From assembly GCF_017592555.1 (NCBI RefSeq), contig NZ_JAGFNS010000009.1, positions 1-64,000 on the forward strand: DNA of 64,000 nt, read 5' to 3'. Source of the stretch: Actinoplanes flavus. Its GTDB lineage: Bacteria; Actinomycetota; Actinomycetes; Mycobacteriales; Micromonosporaceae. The notes beneath the pieces were generated by a model. The model worked only from the letters and a program-made list of their open reading frames with translations. It did no database searches and was not told the origin of the DNA. Each line of letters opens with the position of its first letter. Position 1 is the stretch's first letter. The translations under genes were made by a program, and so were the position numbers. Below, one piece after another: positions 36,070 to 45,534 of the stretch.

Positions 36070-37329
36070 GTGCGCGCCCTGCGTTTCGCCACCACCCTGT
36101 ACGCCAACCGGCTGGCCGTGGCCTACCACGGCTACCTGCGCGGCGACCCGATGTCCCGGCTGCACCTGGCGCCCGGCCGCCGCGACCCGTACGCGATCTA
36201 CGACGGCCTCCGCGCCGAGGGCGACATGGCGCCCACCCGCCTCGGCAACTACGTGACACCGAGCCACCGGGTGTGCGACACGGTGCTGCGGGACCGCCGG
36301 TTCGGGGTCCGCGCCGCCGACAACGTCGGCCCGCCCCCACCCGGCACCCAGGTGGACATGTCCTTCCTGGACCGCGACCCGCCGGACCACACCCGGCTGC
36401 GCCGCCTGGCCCAGCCCTCGTTCAGCCCGCGGCAGATCGCCGGGTTCCGCCCGCAGGTCGAGCAGACCGTCGACAAGCTCCTCGAGGAGGCCTCCGCGGC
36501 GGAGACCTTCGACCTGGTCAGCGCATTCTCCGCGCCGCTGCCGATCGCGGTGATCACCGACCTGCTGGGCGTGCCGGACGCCGACGCGAGCCGCTTCGCC
36601 GAACACGGCGCCACCTTCGGCAGCGCCCTGGACGGCATCCGCTCGCTGCGGCACGCGGCCCGGCTCATCGAGGCCAGCCGCGAACTGGAGGACGTCTTCA
36701 CCCGGCTCGTCGCCACCCGCCGCGGCCTGCCCGCCGGCACCGGGCCGGACGACGTGGTCGGCCGGCTGCTGGCCGCCGAGGGCGACCGGGTCGAGGCGGC
36801 CGAGATGATGCCGATGCTGCGCCTGCTGCTGGTGGCCGGCTTCGAGACCACGGTCAACCTGATCGGCAACGCGGTCGGCGCCCTGCTCGACCACCCGGAC
36901 CAGTGGGCGGACCTCTGCGCCGACCCGGCCGGGCTCGCCGAGCGTGCCATCGAGGAGACGCTGCGCTGGGACCCGCCGGTGCAGCGGACCGCCCGGTGCG
37001 CGCTGGAGGACGTCGAGGTGGCCGGGACGGTGGTCCGGCGCGGCCAGTTCGTGGTCACCCTGCTCGGCGCGGCGGGCCGGGACCCGGCCGTGTTCGCCGA
37101 CGCCGCCCGGTTCGACATCCACCGCGTCCCGGAGGCCGACCACCTGGCCTTCTCCAGCGGCATCCACTACTGCGTAGGCGCTCCGCTGGCCCGCCTGGAG
37201 GCGACCGTGGCGCTGCGCCGGCTGGCCGAGCGGATGCCCGGCCTGCACCGGGCCGGCCCGCTCCGGCGCCGCCGGTCCACCCTGATCCGCGGCCCGATCC
37301 ACTTCCCGGTGGCGCATCAGATCCGGTAG
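36070..37329 (+). CDS. Cytochrome P450
   Basis: A GTG start with a GGGAGGAGGG site gives 419 residues, normal for bacterial class I P450s. The I-helix motif LLLVAGFETTVNL is near residue 258, the K-helix motif EETLR near 296, and the haem loop FSSGIHYCVGAPLARLE near 362-378, whose Cys is the haem ligand. Conserved HTRLRRL precedes. Reaction and substrate cannot be told. No ferredoxin gene is adjacent, so redox partners are elsewhere. It follows the GH9 gene by 58 bases and overlaps the convergent STAS gene by 13 bases. Confidence 0.95.
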   Translation: MRALRFATTLYANRLAVAYHGYLRGDPMSRLHLAPGRRDPYAIYDGLRAEGDMAPTRLGNYVTPSHRVCDTVLRDRRFGVRAADNVGPPPPGTQVDMSFLDRDPPDHTRLRRLAQPSFSPRQIAGFRPQVEQTVDKLLEEASAAETFDLVSAFSAPLPIAVITDLLGVPDADASRFAEHGATFGSALDGIRSLRHAARLIEASRELEDVFTRLVATRRGLPAGTGPDDVVGRLLAAEGDRVEAAEMMPMLRLLLVAGFETTVNLIGNAVGALLDHPDQWADLCADPAGLAERAIEETLRWDPPVQRTARCALEDVEVAGTVVRRGQFVVTLLGAAGRDPAVFADAARFDIHRVPEADHLAFSSGIHYCVGAPLARLEATVALRRLAERMPGLHRAGPLRRRRSTLIRGPIHFPVAHQIR

Positions 37330-37664
37330 GGCTGGGCGCCGGACTCGGCGGGCAGGCCGAACAGGCCGGTCAGACCGGTGATCCGCAGCTGCCGTTGGAC
37401 GAACTCGTTCGGGTTGCGCAGCACGAAGCGGGAGCCCAGGTCGCGGGCCGCCTCGCAGCAGGCGACCAGCATGCCGATGCCCATCGAGTCCATGAAGGTG
37501 ACGAACGTCAGGTCCACGATCATCAGCCGGGGCCGGTCCCGATGGAGGGTCTCGAGCAGCACGCCCCGCAGCCCGTCGACCGTGGCCGCGTCGAGGCTGC
37601 CGCGCAGGTCGGCCACGAGCGCGCCGTCGGCCTGTCGCCGCGTGGTCATGACGGCCTCGCCCAT
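37317..37664 (-). CDS. STAS-domain anti-sigma factor antagonist-like protein
   Basis: The ATG at 37664 has GGAGG five bases upstream and gives 115 residues; an ATG at 37703 is less likely. The STAS core reads RLMIVDLTFVTFMDSMGIGMLV, with the DSMGIG Ser as the predicted phosphorylation site. The remainder (LRNPNEFVQRQLRITGLTGLF) is typical of actinobacterial antagonists. The partner is unknown. It is the second STAS protein of the window and is only distantly similar to the one at 14187. Confidence 0.88.
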   Translation of the reverse strand: MGEAVMTTRRQADGALVADLRGSLDAATVDGLRGVLLETLHRDRPRLMIVDLTFVTFMDSMGIGMLVACCEAARDLGSRFVLRNPNEFVQRQLRITGLTGLFGLPAESGAQPYRI

Positions 37665-37941
37665 CGTGCCCTCCGAGCCTGGCGAACTGCCCGTTCGCCC
37701 CACCGTACAGCCCTCGCGGCTGCCCTCGCAGGCTGCCGCGCCAGACGGTGATCACGGCGCACAACGCGTACGCCAAAGGGGTTTTCCGTGCCATGAGCCG
37801 CGGATTCCGCAACCGGAGGAGGGGGTTTCGGCGCATCGCGCCGGTCCGCGGTCTGATGTGCCAATCTGACGTTGCGGCGTGCCGGACCCTGGGCGACCGT
37901 GGCTGGCGACGGCGGCGGGGCCGCCGGGGAGGAGGCAGACC

Positions 37942-39351
<1,410 letters not shown>

Positions 39352-39361
39352 TCCCGGGTGG

Positions 39362-40303
39362 TCACGCGCGGTGGCGGCCGACGTGGTGCTCGGTGGGGGC
39401 GGAGGCGGCGCGTTCGTCCCAGGGGGCGGCGGCGGCGCGTTCGTCCACCGGGGCGGCGGAGAGTTCACCCAGTGGGACGTAGACGCGGGCGTCCACCGAC
39501 TCGGCCAGCAGCAGGGCGGCCATCAGGGCGGTGGGACGCTCGGCGGGGTCGCGGGACAGGCAGCGCGAGCAGAGGTCGAGCACCTCGGGCGGGAGGCCGT
39601 CGATGCGCGGGAGCGGGTCCGGGTCGGTGAACCGCTGGGCCAGGACCATCTCGGTGTGGGTGCGGGCGGTCCACGGCAGACGCCCGGAGAGGCAGTGGTG
39701 GAGCAGCGTGCCGAGGGCGAACATGTCGGCGGCGGGTGTGGCCGGACAGCCCTCGAAGCGTTCCGGGGCGATGTAGGCGGGGGTGCCCATGACCGGGCCG
39801 TCCGGGTCCGGGTCGGGTGAGCCGGCGACCGCGGCGATGCCGAAGTCGAGGACCTTCGCGCCGGCCGGGGTGAGCATGATGTTGGCCGGTTTGATGTCGC
39901 GGTGCACGACGTTCTCGGCGTGGGCGGCGGCCAGGGCGGCCGCGACCTCGGCGCAGACCCGCACGCCGATGCGCCAGTCGAGGCGCCCGGCGGCCAGATG
40001 CGCGCTGAGGGTCTCCCCCTCGACCAGTTCCATCACGATGTACGGGACGTCCCGCCCCGCCGCCGGCGAGGTGCCGAAGTCGTGCACTCCGGCGACGTTG
40101 GGGTGGGCGAGCCGGGCGGCCGAGCGGGCCTCGGCACGGATCAGGGCGACACCGGCCTCGCCGAGGGTGCCCTCCACCGCGGGCGCCATGATCTTGACGG
40201 CGACCGGGCGGTCGAGGACGTGGTCGTGGCCGCGCCAGACCTCCGACATGCCGCCCAGGCCGATGCGGTTCACCAACCGGTAGCGGCCACCCAGCGTCCG
40301 CAT
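39362..40303 (-). CDS. Soluble serine/threonine protein kinase
   Basis: The 313-residue Hanks-type kinase has the glycine loop RIGLGGMSEVWRG, the ATP-binding Lys in PVAVKIM (near residue 38), the catalytic loop VHRDIKPANIML, DFG in KVLDFGIAAV, and MGTPAYIAPERFEG as activation segment end. The C-terminal 45 residues are Ala/Glu-rich with APVDERAA/APWDERAA repeats. There is no membrane helix and no PASTA domain, so it is cytosolic and unlike PknB proper. Targets are unknown; proteins with repeated Thr motifs at 16903 and 46935 are candidates by proximity only. A GGAGG site lies ten bases before the ATG. Confidence 0.93.
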   Translation of the reverse strand: MRTLGGRYRLVNRIGLGGMSEVWRGHDHVLDRPVAVKIMAPAVEGTLGEAGVALIRAEARSAARLAHPNVAGVHDFGTSPAAGRDVPYIVMELVEGETLSAHLAAGRLDWRIGVRVCAEVAAALAAAHAENVVHRDIKPANIMLTPAGAKVLDFGIAAVAGSPDPDPDGPVMGTPAYIAPERFEGCPATPAADMFALGTLLHHCLSGRLPWTARTHTEMVLAQRFTDPDPLPRIDGLPPEVLDLCSRCLSRDPAERPTALMAALLLAESVDARVYVPLGELSAAPVDERAAAAPWDERAASAPTEHHVGRHRA

Positions 40304-40610
40304 CGCACCCCCGCCTCCGACCGGGCCCCTCCCGTTCGGGACTGCCGATACCCCCGGCTATCCGGGCACAAACGCCACTTCCGCCCAGTGCGGCCGAATG
40401 GCCGGAACCACGATTTTCAGGGACGGTTAACAGCATCGTTATTTCCCGTTTCCTGGAAACGCTCCCAAATAGCACCTCCTATGTGGAGGCACGCACCTTT
40501 CGAGGCGGAAAGAATGTGCTGGCCGTCACTCTTCGTATACCGGGAGGACCTCGGACCGGCTCCCGGGTTCGGTGCCGGTCCGTCCGCAGACGATTACCGT
40601 GCGCGACGCG
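40304..40610. other. Intergenic region with orphan operator
   Basis: This 307-base gap upstream of the kinase gene holds a CebR-like palindrome (40454-40467) and a short complementary pair CCTCCTATGTGGAGG at about 40476-40490. I see no gene; short open frames lack any recognisable product. Confidence 0.6.
40454..40467. promoter_or_regulatory. CebR-like LacI-family operator without obvious target
   Basis: TGGAAACGCTCCCA matches the CebR operator at 12 of 14 positions and the general LacI-family half-sites. It lies 151 bases upstream of the kinase start and is not in front of the glycosidase-like gene, whose 3' end is the nearer one. Confidence 0.5.
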
Positions 40611-41522
40611 TCAGGCGAGTTCGGTCCGCAGATCGTGCGCCCCGTCGGCCCTGGTCGCCTCGTAGTAGAGCCGCTGCCGCCCGTCCGGCAGCGCCACCAG
40701 GCTCAGATAGCGCAGCCCGTACGGCGCGTGCGGGCTGCCCACCGGCGGCCGGTCCTCCGCGGTGAGCTGCCCGAACGTGCCGTCGGCCAGGCGCCGGCCG
40801 TGGGCCACCCCGGTGCGCTCCTCCCAGTTCTCGCCGGCCGTGGCCCGCCCGTCGTAGGCGACCGTGATCTCGTCGCCGTCGACCACCACCGAGGAGACCC
40901 GGACCCCGCGGGCGTCCCACTCCCCCGGACGGCCGGCCAGCGCGGTGCGCACCCAGGTCCAGTGCACGCCGTCCGGGCTGGTGGCGTACTCGGTGGTCAT
41001 CCGGTCGGCGTCGGCCCAGCTCTCCAGGGGGTGGACCGAGGCCCACAGGTGCCAGCCGTGCTCGTCGTGGTGCAGCACCGGATCCTTGACGCCGGCGGTC
41101 TCGTCGCCGGCCAGGACGGTGCGGGCGGGCGCGGTGGCCAGCCCCTCCGGCGTGTCGGCCTCGAGCAGGTCGACACGCCAGTGTTTGGTGCCCGGGGTGG
41201 CGGCGCTGACGTAGAGCCGCCACCTACCCTCAGGGGTGCGGACCAGGGCGGGCCGCTCCAGCGACTCGGCGCCGAAGCGGTCCTTGCCGATCTCCGCGAC
41301 CACGGTGAAGTGCAGGCCGTCAGCCGAACGGGCCACCACGTTGGCGATTCCCCGGCCCGCGCCGATCGGGAGCCGCAGGCGGTAGGCGAGGTAGACGTAG
41401 GAGTCCGCGTGGACCGTGCTGGGGGCGCCGGACCAGGCGCCCGGCTCGGTGCCCGGCGGTTCCACCACCACGGTGGAGTCCTCCCATCCGGGCAGGGGCA
41501 GGGCGGTGATTCCGATGGTCAA
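40611..41522 (-). CDS. GH43/GH32-like five-bladed propeller protein
   Basis: The TTG start at 41522 follows an AGGGAG site by five bases. The 303-residue product repeats blade-like motifs: [83 protein letters not shown] and [12 protein letters not shown]. This is the pattern of glycosidases of the GH43/GH32/GH130 five-bladed propeller clans. DPV and ERP blocks offer acidic residues, but the catalytic set is not certain. It has no signal peptide. It may act on an oligosaccharide inside the cell, and it neighbours the sulfotransferase on the same strand at 69 bases. Confidence 0.7.
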   Translation of the reverse strand: MTIGITALPLPGWEDSTVVVEPPGTEPGAWSGAPSTVHADSYVYLAYRLRLPIGAGRGIANVVARSADGLHFTVVAEIGKDRFGAESLERPALVRTPEGRWRLYVSAATPGTKHWRVDLLEADTPEGLATAPARTVLAGDETAGVKDPVLHHDEHGWHLWASVHPLESWADADRMTTEYATSPDGVHWTWVRTALAGRPGEWDARGVRVSSVVVDGDEITVAYDGRATAGENWEERTGVAHGRRLADGTFGQLTAEDRPPVGSPHAPYGLRYLSLVALPDGRQRLYYEATRADGAHDLRTELA

Positions 41523-41591
41523 AGCGGCTCCCTGGGGTCAGCGGCGACGACGGACGCGTCAAGTTTGCATGATCTATGGGAAATGTGGGCT

Positions 41592-42527
41592 TTACCGGGC
41601 GCGGGCGTGTCGGTCCAGGCTCAGCCAGTCGTCGTAGTTCTCGCCGGTGACGTCCTGCAACAGGGCGATGTCCTCGGCGAAGTAGGGCAGCAGCGCGGCC
41701 CGCTCCTGCGGGGTGGTGACGGGCCGGTTGCCCCGCTTGCGGTGCAGCAGGGTGAGCAGCGGGCCCCGGGCCGCCAGCCGCAGCGGCACCGGGAACCGGT
41801 GACCGAAGTTCCCCCCGGACCGCAGCAGGCCGCGGATCGCCCGGTTCACGCCGTTGTCCTCGACGTAGTGGCGGTTCACGTTCTCCCGCGGGATCGCGGT
41901 GAGCACCCCGGTGCGCACGCCGAGGAAGGCGCAGACCCGGTCCAGCGTCTCGGCCGGGTCGTCCTTGAGGTCGCGGTAGCGCAGGAGCAGCACCTGGTCG
42001 CGGGAGAAGCGCTGGTAGAGGTGCTGGAGCTGGCGGCCGTACAGGCCCAGGCCGATGTAGTGCCAGAAGTCGGCCCAGTGCGCCTCCCTACGGGCCGGCT
42101 CGGCGTGGCAGGCGGCCAGGAAGTCGGCCTCCCGCTCGAGGCCGGCCACCCACAGGTGGGTCCAGTTGGAGTGCGCCCGGTCCACCGGATCGCGCAGCAG
42201 GATGATCAGCTTCACCTCCGGGATCAGCGCCTTGATGCGGTCGTGGGCGGCCAGGTCGTACAGGTAGAAGGGGGTGGCCTCGCCCTTGAGGACACCGGGC
42301 GGCGCCGGGTCGAACAGCTTCTCGTAGTCCGGCCGGCGCCACACGTGTTCCTGGTAGGTCTGCACGTCGCCCGGCCCGCCGATCGTGGGCGGCGGCCCGT
42401 CGGAGAGGAAGAACTTCGGCTCCTTCACCTGCGGCAGGAACAGCTGCGGGTGCCCGGTGAGTGCGGCGTGCAGCGCGGTGGTGCCCGCCTTGGGCACACC
42501 GGCGATCAGGAAGTCGGGAAGTGACAT
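41592..42527 (-). CDS. PAPS-dependent sulfotransferase
   Basis: The ATG at 42527 follows GGGGGAGA and gives 311 residues. The phosphosulfate-binding loop IAGVPKAGTTALHAAL is at residues 7-22, and the 3'-phosphate-binding motif LRDPVDRAHSNW is near residue 110. Later blocks LLLRYRDLKDDPAETLDRVCAFLGV and VNRHY are typical of heparan/Stf-like sulfotransferases. It transfers sulfate from PAPS to an acceptor hydroxyl. Its divergent placement against the glycosyltransferase series suggests a glycan or glycolipid acceptor, which is inference only. Confidence 0.9.
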   Translation of the reverse strand: MSLPDFLIAGVPKAGTTALHAALTGHPQLFLPQVKEPKFFLSDGPPPTIGGPGDVQTYQEHVWRRPDYEKLFDPAPPGVLKGEATPFYLYDLAAHDRIKALIPEVKLIILLRDPVDRAHSNWTHLWVAGLEREADFLAACHAEPARREAHWADFWHYIGLGLYGRQLQHLYQRFSRDQVLLLRYRDLKDDPAETLDRVCAFLGVRTGVLTAIPRENVNRHYVEDNGVNRAIRGLLRSGGNFGHRFPVPLRLAARGPLLTLLHRKRGNRPVTTPQERAALLPYFAEDIALLQDVTGENYDDWLSLDRHARAR

Positions 42528-43168
42528 GGGATCTCCCCCTCGGCTCAAAGTGACAGTAAGCCTACAGATCCGCTAGGAATTTGCGGACGGCCGACTTGGT
42601 CACAGATGCCCGATCCAATACCCGAGGTCATCGAAAATCAGCGATCCGGCCGAGCGCCGGCCATCGCATTCCGCCGAACCGGACGACCACCGATCCGCCG
42701 TACCGGCGACGGGGCGGAGGATCCCCCCTCGGCCGAACGGTCACCCGGTCAGCGAGGCCCCAGAAGGCGGCGCCACCAGCGCAGAGCCGGCCGGAACCGG
42801 GGGCAGCGGCCGGGTTCGCAAAGCGCGCATTCCGACCCGGATCGGTAGTGCTCATGCGCCCGAATCGAGTGCCCGCAGACGCAGAGTCCGGTTTGAATCA
42901 CCATCGCCTCACCAACGGTGGACAGCCCCGGAGGCTACGGGTGGCCGGTGACTGTTCCCCCCTGATCCACCGTAACGCTCACGGCCCGCTGTCGGAGAGT
43001 CACGGGGACGGGCACCGATATACACGCCGCGTAAACGGTCACGTCCGGAAAGTAAGCAAATAGCAAGGGTTGGCAGTTGCCGATCTTGTCCGGATTTGCG
43101 GTGATCAACTCCGGCTTTATGTATTTGCCAGAGACTCTCCGGACTGGTCCACAGATACGGCCAATGCC

Positions 43169-43185
43169 CGTTACGCTACGTAACG
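43169..43185. promoter_or_regulatory. Palindromic site CGTTACG-CTA-CGTAACG
   Basis: Seven-base arms flank CTA. The core ACGCTACGTAA recurs at 43292-43302, overlapping the -35 of the proposed promoter, as expected for two sites of one regulator. Confidence 0.6.
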
Positions 43186-43250
43186 AATGTGGCCTTGATC
43201 GCGCGCGGCCACCTGGTAGTACTTGCTCCGGCCATACTGCGACTGTCAAC

Positions 43251-43272
43251 TTCGGGTCACCTGTGACCCGAA
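43251..43272. promoter_or_regulatory. Perfect palindrome with ten-base arms
   Basis: TTCGGGTCAC and GTGACCCGAA are exact reverse complements separated by CT. The site ends 16 bases before the -35, a common position for an activator or a second repressor. The protein that binds it is not known to me. Confidence 0.7.
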
Positions 43273-43288
43273 CCTTTCTCTCGGTCTG

Positions 43289-43316
43289 TTGACGCTACGT
43301 AATCCCTTGCTAGGTT
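43289..43316 (+). promoter_or_regulatory. Sigma70-like promoter of the glycosyltransferase series
   Basis: TTGACG (43289-43294) and TAGGTT (43311-43316) are 16 bases apart. The start codon at 43401 follows about 80 bases later, with GGAAGGGA as ribosome-binding site. The ACGCTACGTAA motif overlaps the -35. Confidence 0.65.
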
Positions 43317-43400
43317 GATTTCCTGAAGCGAGCGGCTGTGCGATGTCCTTCGGGAATTCGCGCAACAAAGTCGCATAGCCGCCCCCCGGAAGGGACCGAC

Positions 43401-44543
43401 ATGGAGCTTTCGCACTTGAACCCGAACACTGACAGCAACCGTCCGCAATCACCGACCGTAAGCGTCGTGATTCCCACCCTGAACGAGGAGCGGAACCTGC
43501 CGCACGTGTTCGCGAAGCTCCCGGAGATGATCACGGAAGTGATCATCGTCGATGGCGGCTCCAAGGACCGGACCGTGGAGGTGGCCCGCGAGCTGCGCCC
43601 GGACGCGGTGATCGTTCAGCAGACCCGGATCGGCAAGGGCAACGCGCTGGCGTGCGGCTTCGCCGCCTGCACCGGCGACATCATCGTGATGATCGACGCC
43701 GATGGCTCGACCGACCCGGCGGAGATCCCGCTCTTCGTCGACAAGCTGGTCAAGGGCGATCACTTCGTGAAGGGGTCCCGCTTCAGCCACGGCGGGCACA
43801 GCCACGACATCACCAAGCTGCGCAAGCTCGGCAACGACGGCCTCAACCTGGTGGTGAACGTCCTGTTCCGGACGCACTTCACCGACCTCTGCTACGGCTA
43901 CAACGCGTTCTGGCGCTCGGTCGTGCCGGCCCTCGACCTGCCGGACGTCTCGCTGCCCCGCCCCTCCGACGGCAGCAAGCTGTGGGGTGACGGCTTCGAG
44001 ATCGAGACGATGATCAACATCCGCGCGGTCGCCGAGAAGCTGAAGGTCGGCGAGGTCGGCAGCACCGAGCACGAGCGGATCTTCGGCGAGAGCAACCTGA
44101 ACACCTTCCGCGACGGGTTCCGCGTGCTCCGCACCATCTTCAGCGAGTACGGCCGGATGCGCCGCCGCCGTGGCGCCGGCCTCCGCCCGTTCGTCGAGGG
44201 CCTCCAGCACGTCGCGCCGTCGGCCGCCGCCCCGCAGTCACGCGGTCTCGGCCAGGTCGTCAACCCGCCCGCGCCGGCCGCGCCCGCGCACCCGGTCGCC
44301 ACCCGGCACCCGGCCGACCCGCGCCGCGACGCGAGCCACCTGAACCGGGCGGCCCGCCGTGAGGACGTCGGCGCCCGCCGCTCCGACGACATCAACAAGA
44401 TCCGCAGCCGCGCGCTGGACGACCTCGGCACCCAGCCGACCCAGGACCTGAGCGCCGCCCGCGCCCGGATGCTGGACGACCTCGGCAACGTGCAGACCCA
44501 GGACATCAACAAGCTGCGCAGCACGACCCAGCTCGACGACTGA
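43401..44543 (+). CDS. GT2 glycosyltransferase, polyprenyl-phosphate-sugar-synthase-like
   Basis: The 380-residue protein has a GT2 (GT-A fold) domain at about residues 18-255: VSVVIPTLNEERNL, EVIIVDGGSKDRTVEVA, IVMIDADGSTDP (the metal-binding acidic motif), and FTDLCYGYNAFWR. It most resembles dolichol/polyprenyl-phosphate mannosyl or glucosyl transferases, but it lacks the C-terminal membrane helices found in many. The tail (about residues 270-380) is Pro/Ala-rich and ends in repeats of about 19 residues: DDINKIRSRALDDLGTQPT, QDLSAARARMLDDLGNVQT, QDINKLRS. First gene of the series; the next starts 37 bases on. Confidence 0.87.
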   Translation: MELSHLNPNTDSNRPQSPTVSVVIPTLNEERNLPHVFAKLPEMITEVIIVDGGSKDRTVEVARELRPDAVIVQQTRIGKGNALACGFAACTGDIIVMIDADGSTDPAEIPLFVDKLVKGDHFVKGSRFSHGGHSHDITKLRKLGNDGLNLVVNVLFRTHFTDLCYGYNAFWRSVVPALDLPDVSLPRPSDGSKLWGDGFEIETMINIRAVAEKLKVGEVGSTEHERIFGESNLNTFRDGFRVLRTIFSEYGRMRRRRGAGLRPFVEGLQHVAPSAAAPQSRGLGQVVNPPAPAAPAHPVATRHPADPRRDASHLNRAARREDVGARRSDDINKIRSRALDDLGTQPTQDLSAARARMLDDLGNVQTQDINKLRSTTQLDD

Positions 44544-44580
44544 CCCGAGCGCCCCTCCCGCCCACAGGAGCACTCCCCTC

Positions 44581-45534
44581 GTGAACCACACCCACGCCAC
44601 GACGATCGTCATCCCCACCTACTCCGAGGTGCGGTGGGACTACCTGACCCGGACCCTGGCCTCGGCGCGTGCGCAGACGCACACCCCCGACGAGATCGTC
44701 GTGGTGGTCGACCACAACCCCGCGATGCACGAGCGGATCCAGCGTGAGCTGCCCGGCGTCACGGTGCTGCAGAACGCGTACGCCCAGGGCGTCTCCGGCA
44801 ACCGCAACACCGGGGCGTTCCACGCCCGCACGCCGCTGGTCGCCTTCCTGGACGACGACATCATCGCCGACCCGGACTGGCTGGCCCGCCAGATCGAGCC
44901 GTTCGCCGACCCCACCGTGGTCGGCACCGGCGGCGCGATCCAGCCCGCCTGGGAGGGCCCGGCCCCGCGCTGGATGCCGGCCGAGTTCCTGTGGGCGGTC
45001 GGCGGCTCGTACGCCGGCATGCCCACCGAGACCGCGCCCATCCGCAACGTGTGGTCGGCCAACATGATCGTCCGCAAGGACGTCTTCGAGGCCGCCGGCG
45101 GCTTCCGGGTCGGCTTCGGCAAGCTCGGCTCCCGCAACCGGCCCGAGGACACCGACCTCTGCCTGCGGATGAGCCAGGTGAACGGCGGCCGCTGGATGTA
45201 CGTGCCGAGCGCGGTGATCCAGCACGAGGTCCCGGTCGAGCGGTCCAGCTTCAGGTTCTTCGTGCGCCGGTGCTACGCCGAGGGCCGCGGCAAGGTCCAG
45301 ATGGCCGGCCTGCACGAGAACGACGCGCTGGGCGCCGAGCGCGACTACCTGTGGGCCCTGCCCAAGGCGATGTTCCGTTACTTCGGCGCCGGCCTGTCCG
45401 GCAAGGGCGCCGACAACTTCCTGCGTTCCGGCGGTGTCGTCGCCGGCGTGGCCGCCGCCGGGTTCGGTGGCGTCGTCGAGACCGTCAGCTCCAAGCGGCT
45501 CAGCCGCCGTACCCCGGTGGAGGCCACCCCGTGA
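44581..45534 (+). CDS. GT2 family glycosyltransferase
   Basis: A GTG start with CAGGAG upstream gives 317 residues. GT2 motifs: TIVIPTYSEVRWDYL at the N-terminus, VVVVDHNPAMHERI, AFLDDDIIADPDWLARQ (DDD metal site near residue 95), and ITS-like region EDTDLCLRM near residue 195 with the likely catalytic Asp. VWSANMIVRKDVF precedes it. Donor and acceptor are unknown. The last four bases (GTGA) overlap the start of the next gene, so translation is coupled. Confidence 0.9.
   Translation: MNHTHATTIVIPTYSEVRWDYLTRTLASARAQTHTPDEIVVVVDHNPAMHERIQRELPGVTVLQNAYAQGVSGNRNTGAFHARTPLVAFLDDDIIADPDWLARQIEPFADPTVVGTGGAIQPAWEGPAPRWMPAEFLWAVGGSYAGMPTETAPIRNVWSANMIVRKDVFEAAGGFRVGFGKLGSRNRPEDTDLCLRMSQVNGGRWMYVPSAVIQHEVPVERSSFRFFVRRCYAEGRGKVQMAGLHENDALGAERDYLWALPKAMFRYFGAGLSGKGADNFLRSGGVVAGVAAAGFGGVVETVSSKRLSRRTPVEATP

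Larger units (their letters stand above)
42528..43400. other. Long divergent regulatory region
   Basis: These 873 bases separate the sulfotransferase from the glycosyltransferase series. GC content falls towards the right end, and no open frame has a plausible product. The right 250 bases contain two ACGCTACGTAA sites, a 10-base-arm palindrome, a sigma70-like promoter and a purine-rich ribosome-binding site for the gene at 43401. The left 600 bases show nothing I can name. Confidence 0.65.

Noticed and set aside
42581..43063. A 160-codon open frame in the long divergent region
   Set aside because: Arg/Pro-rich product, no ribosome-binding site, no recognisable motif, and atypical composition for a gene here.
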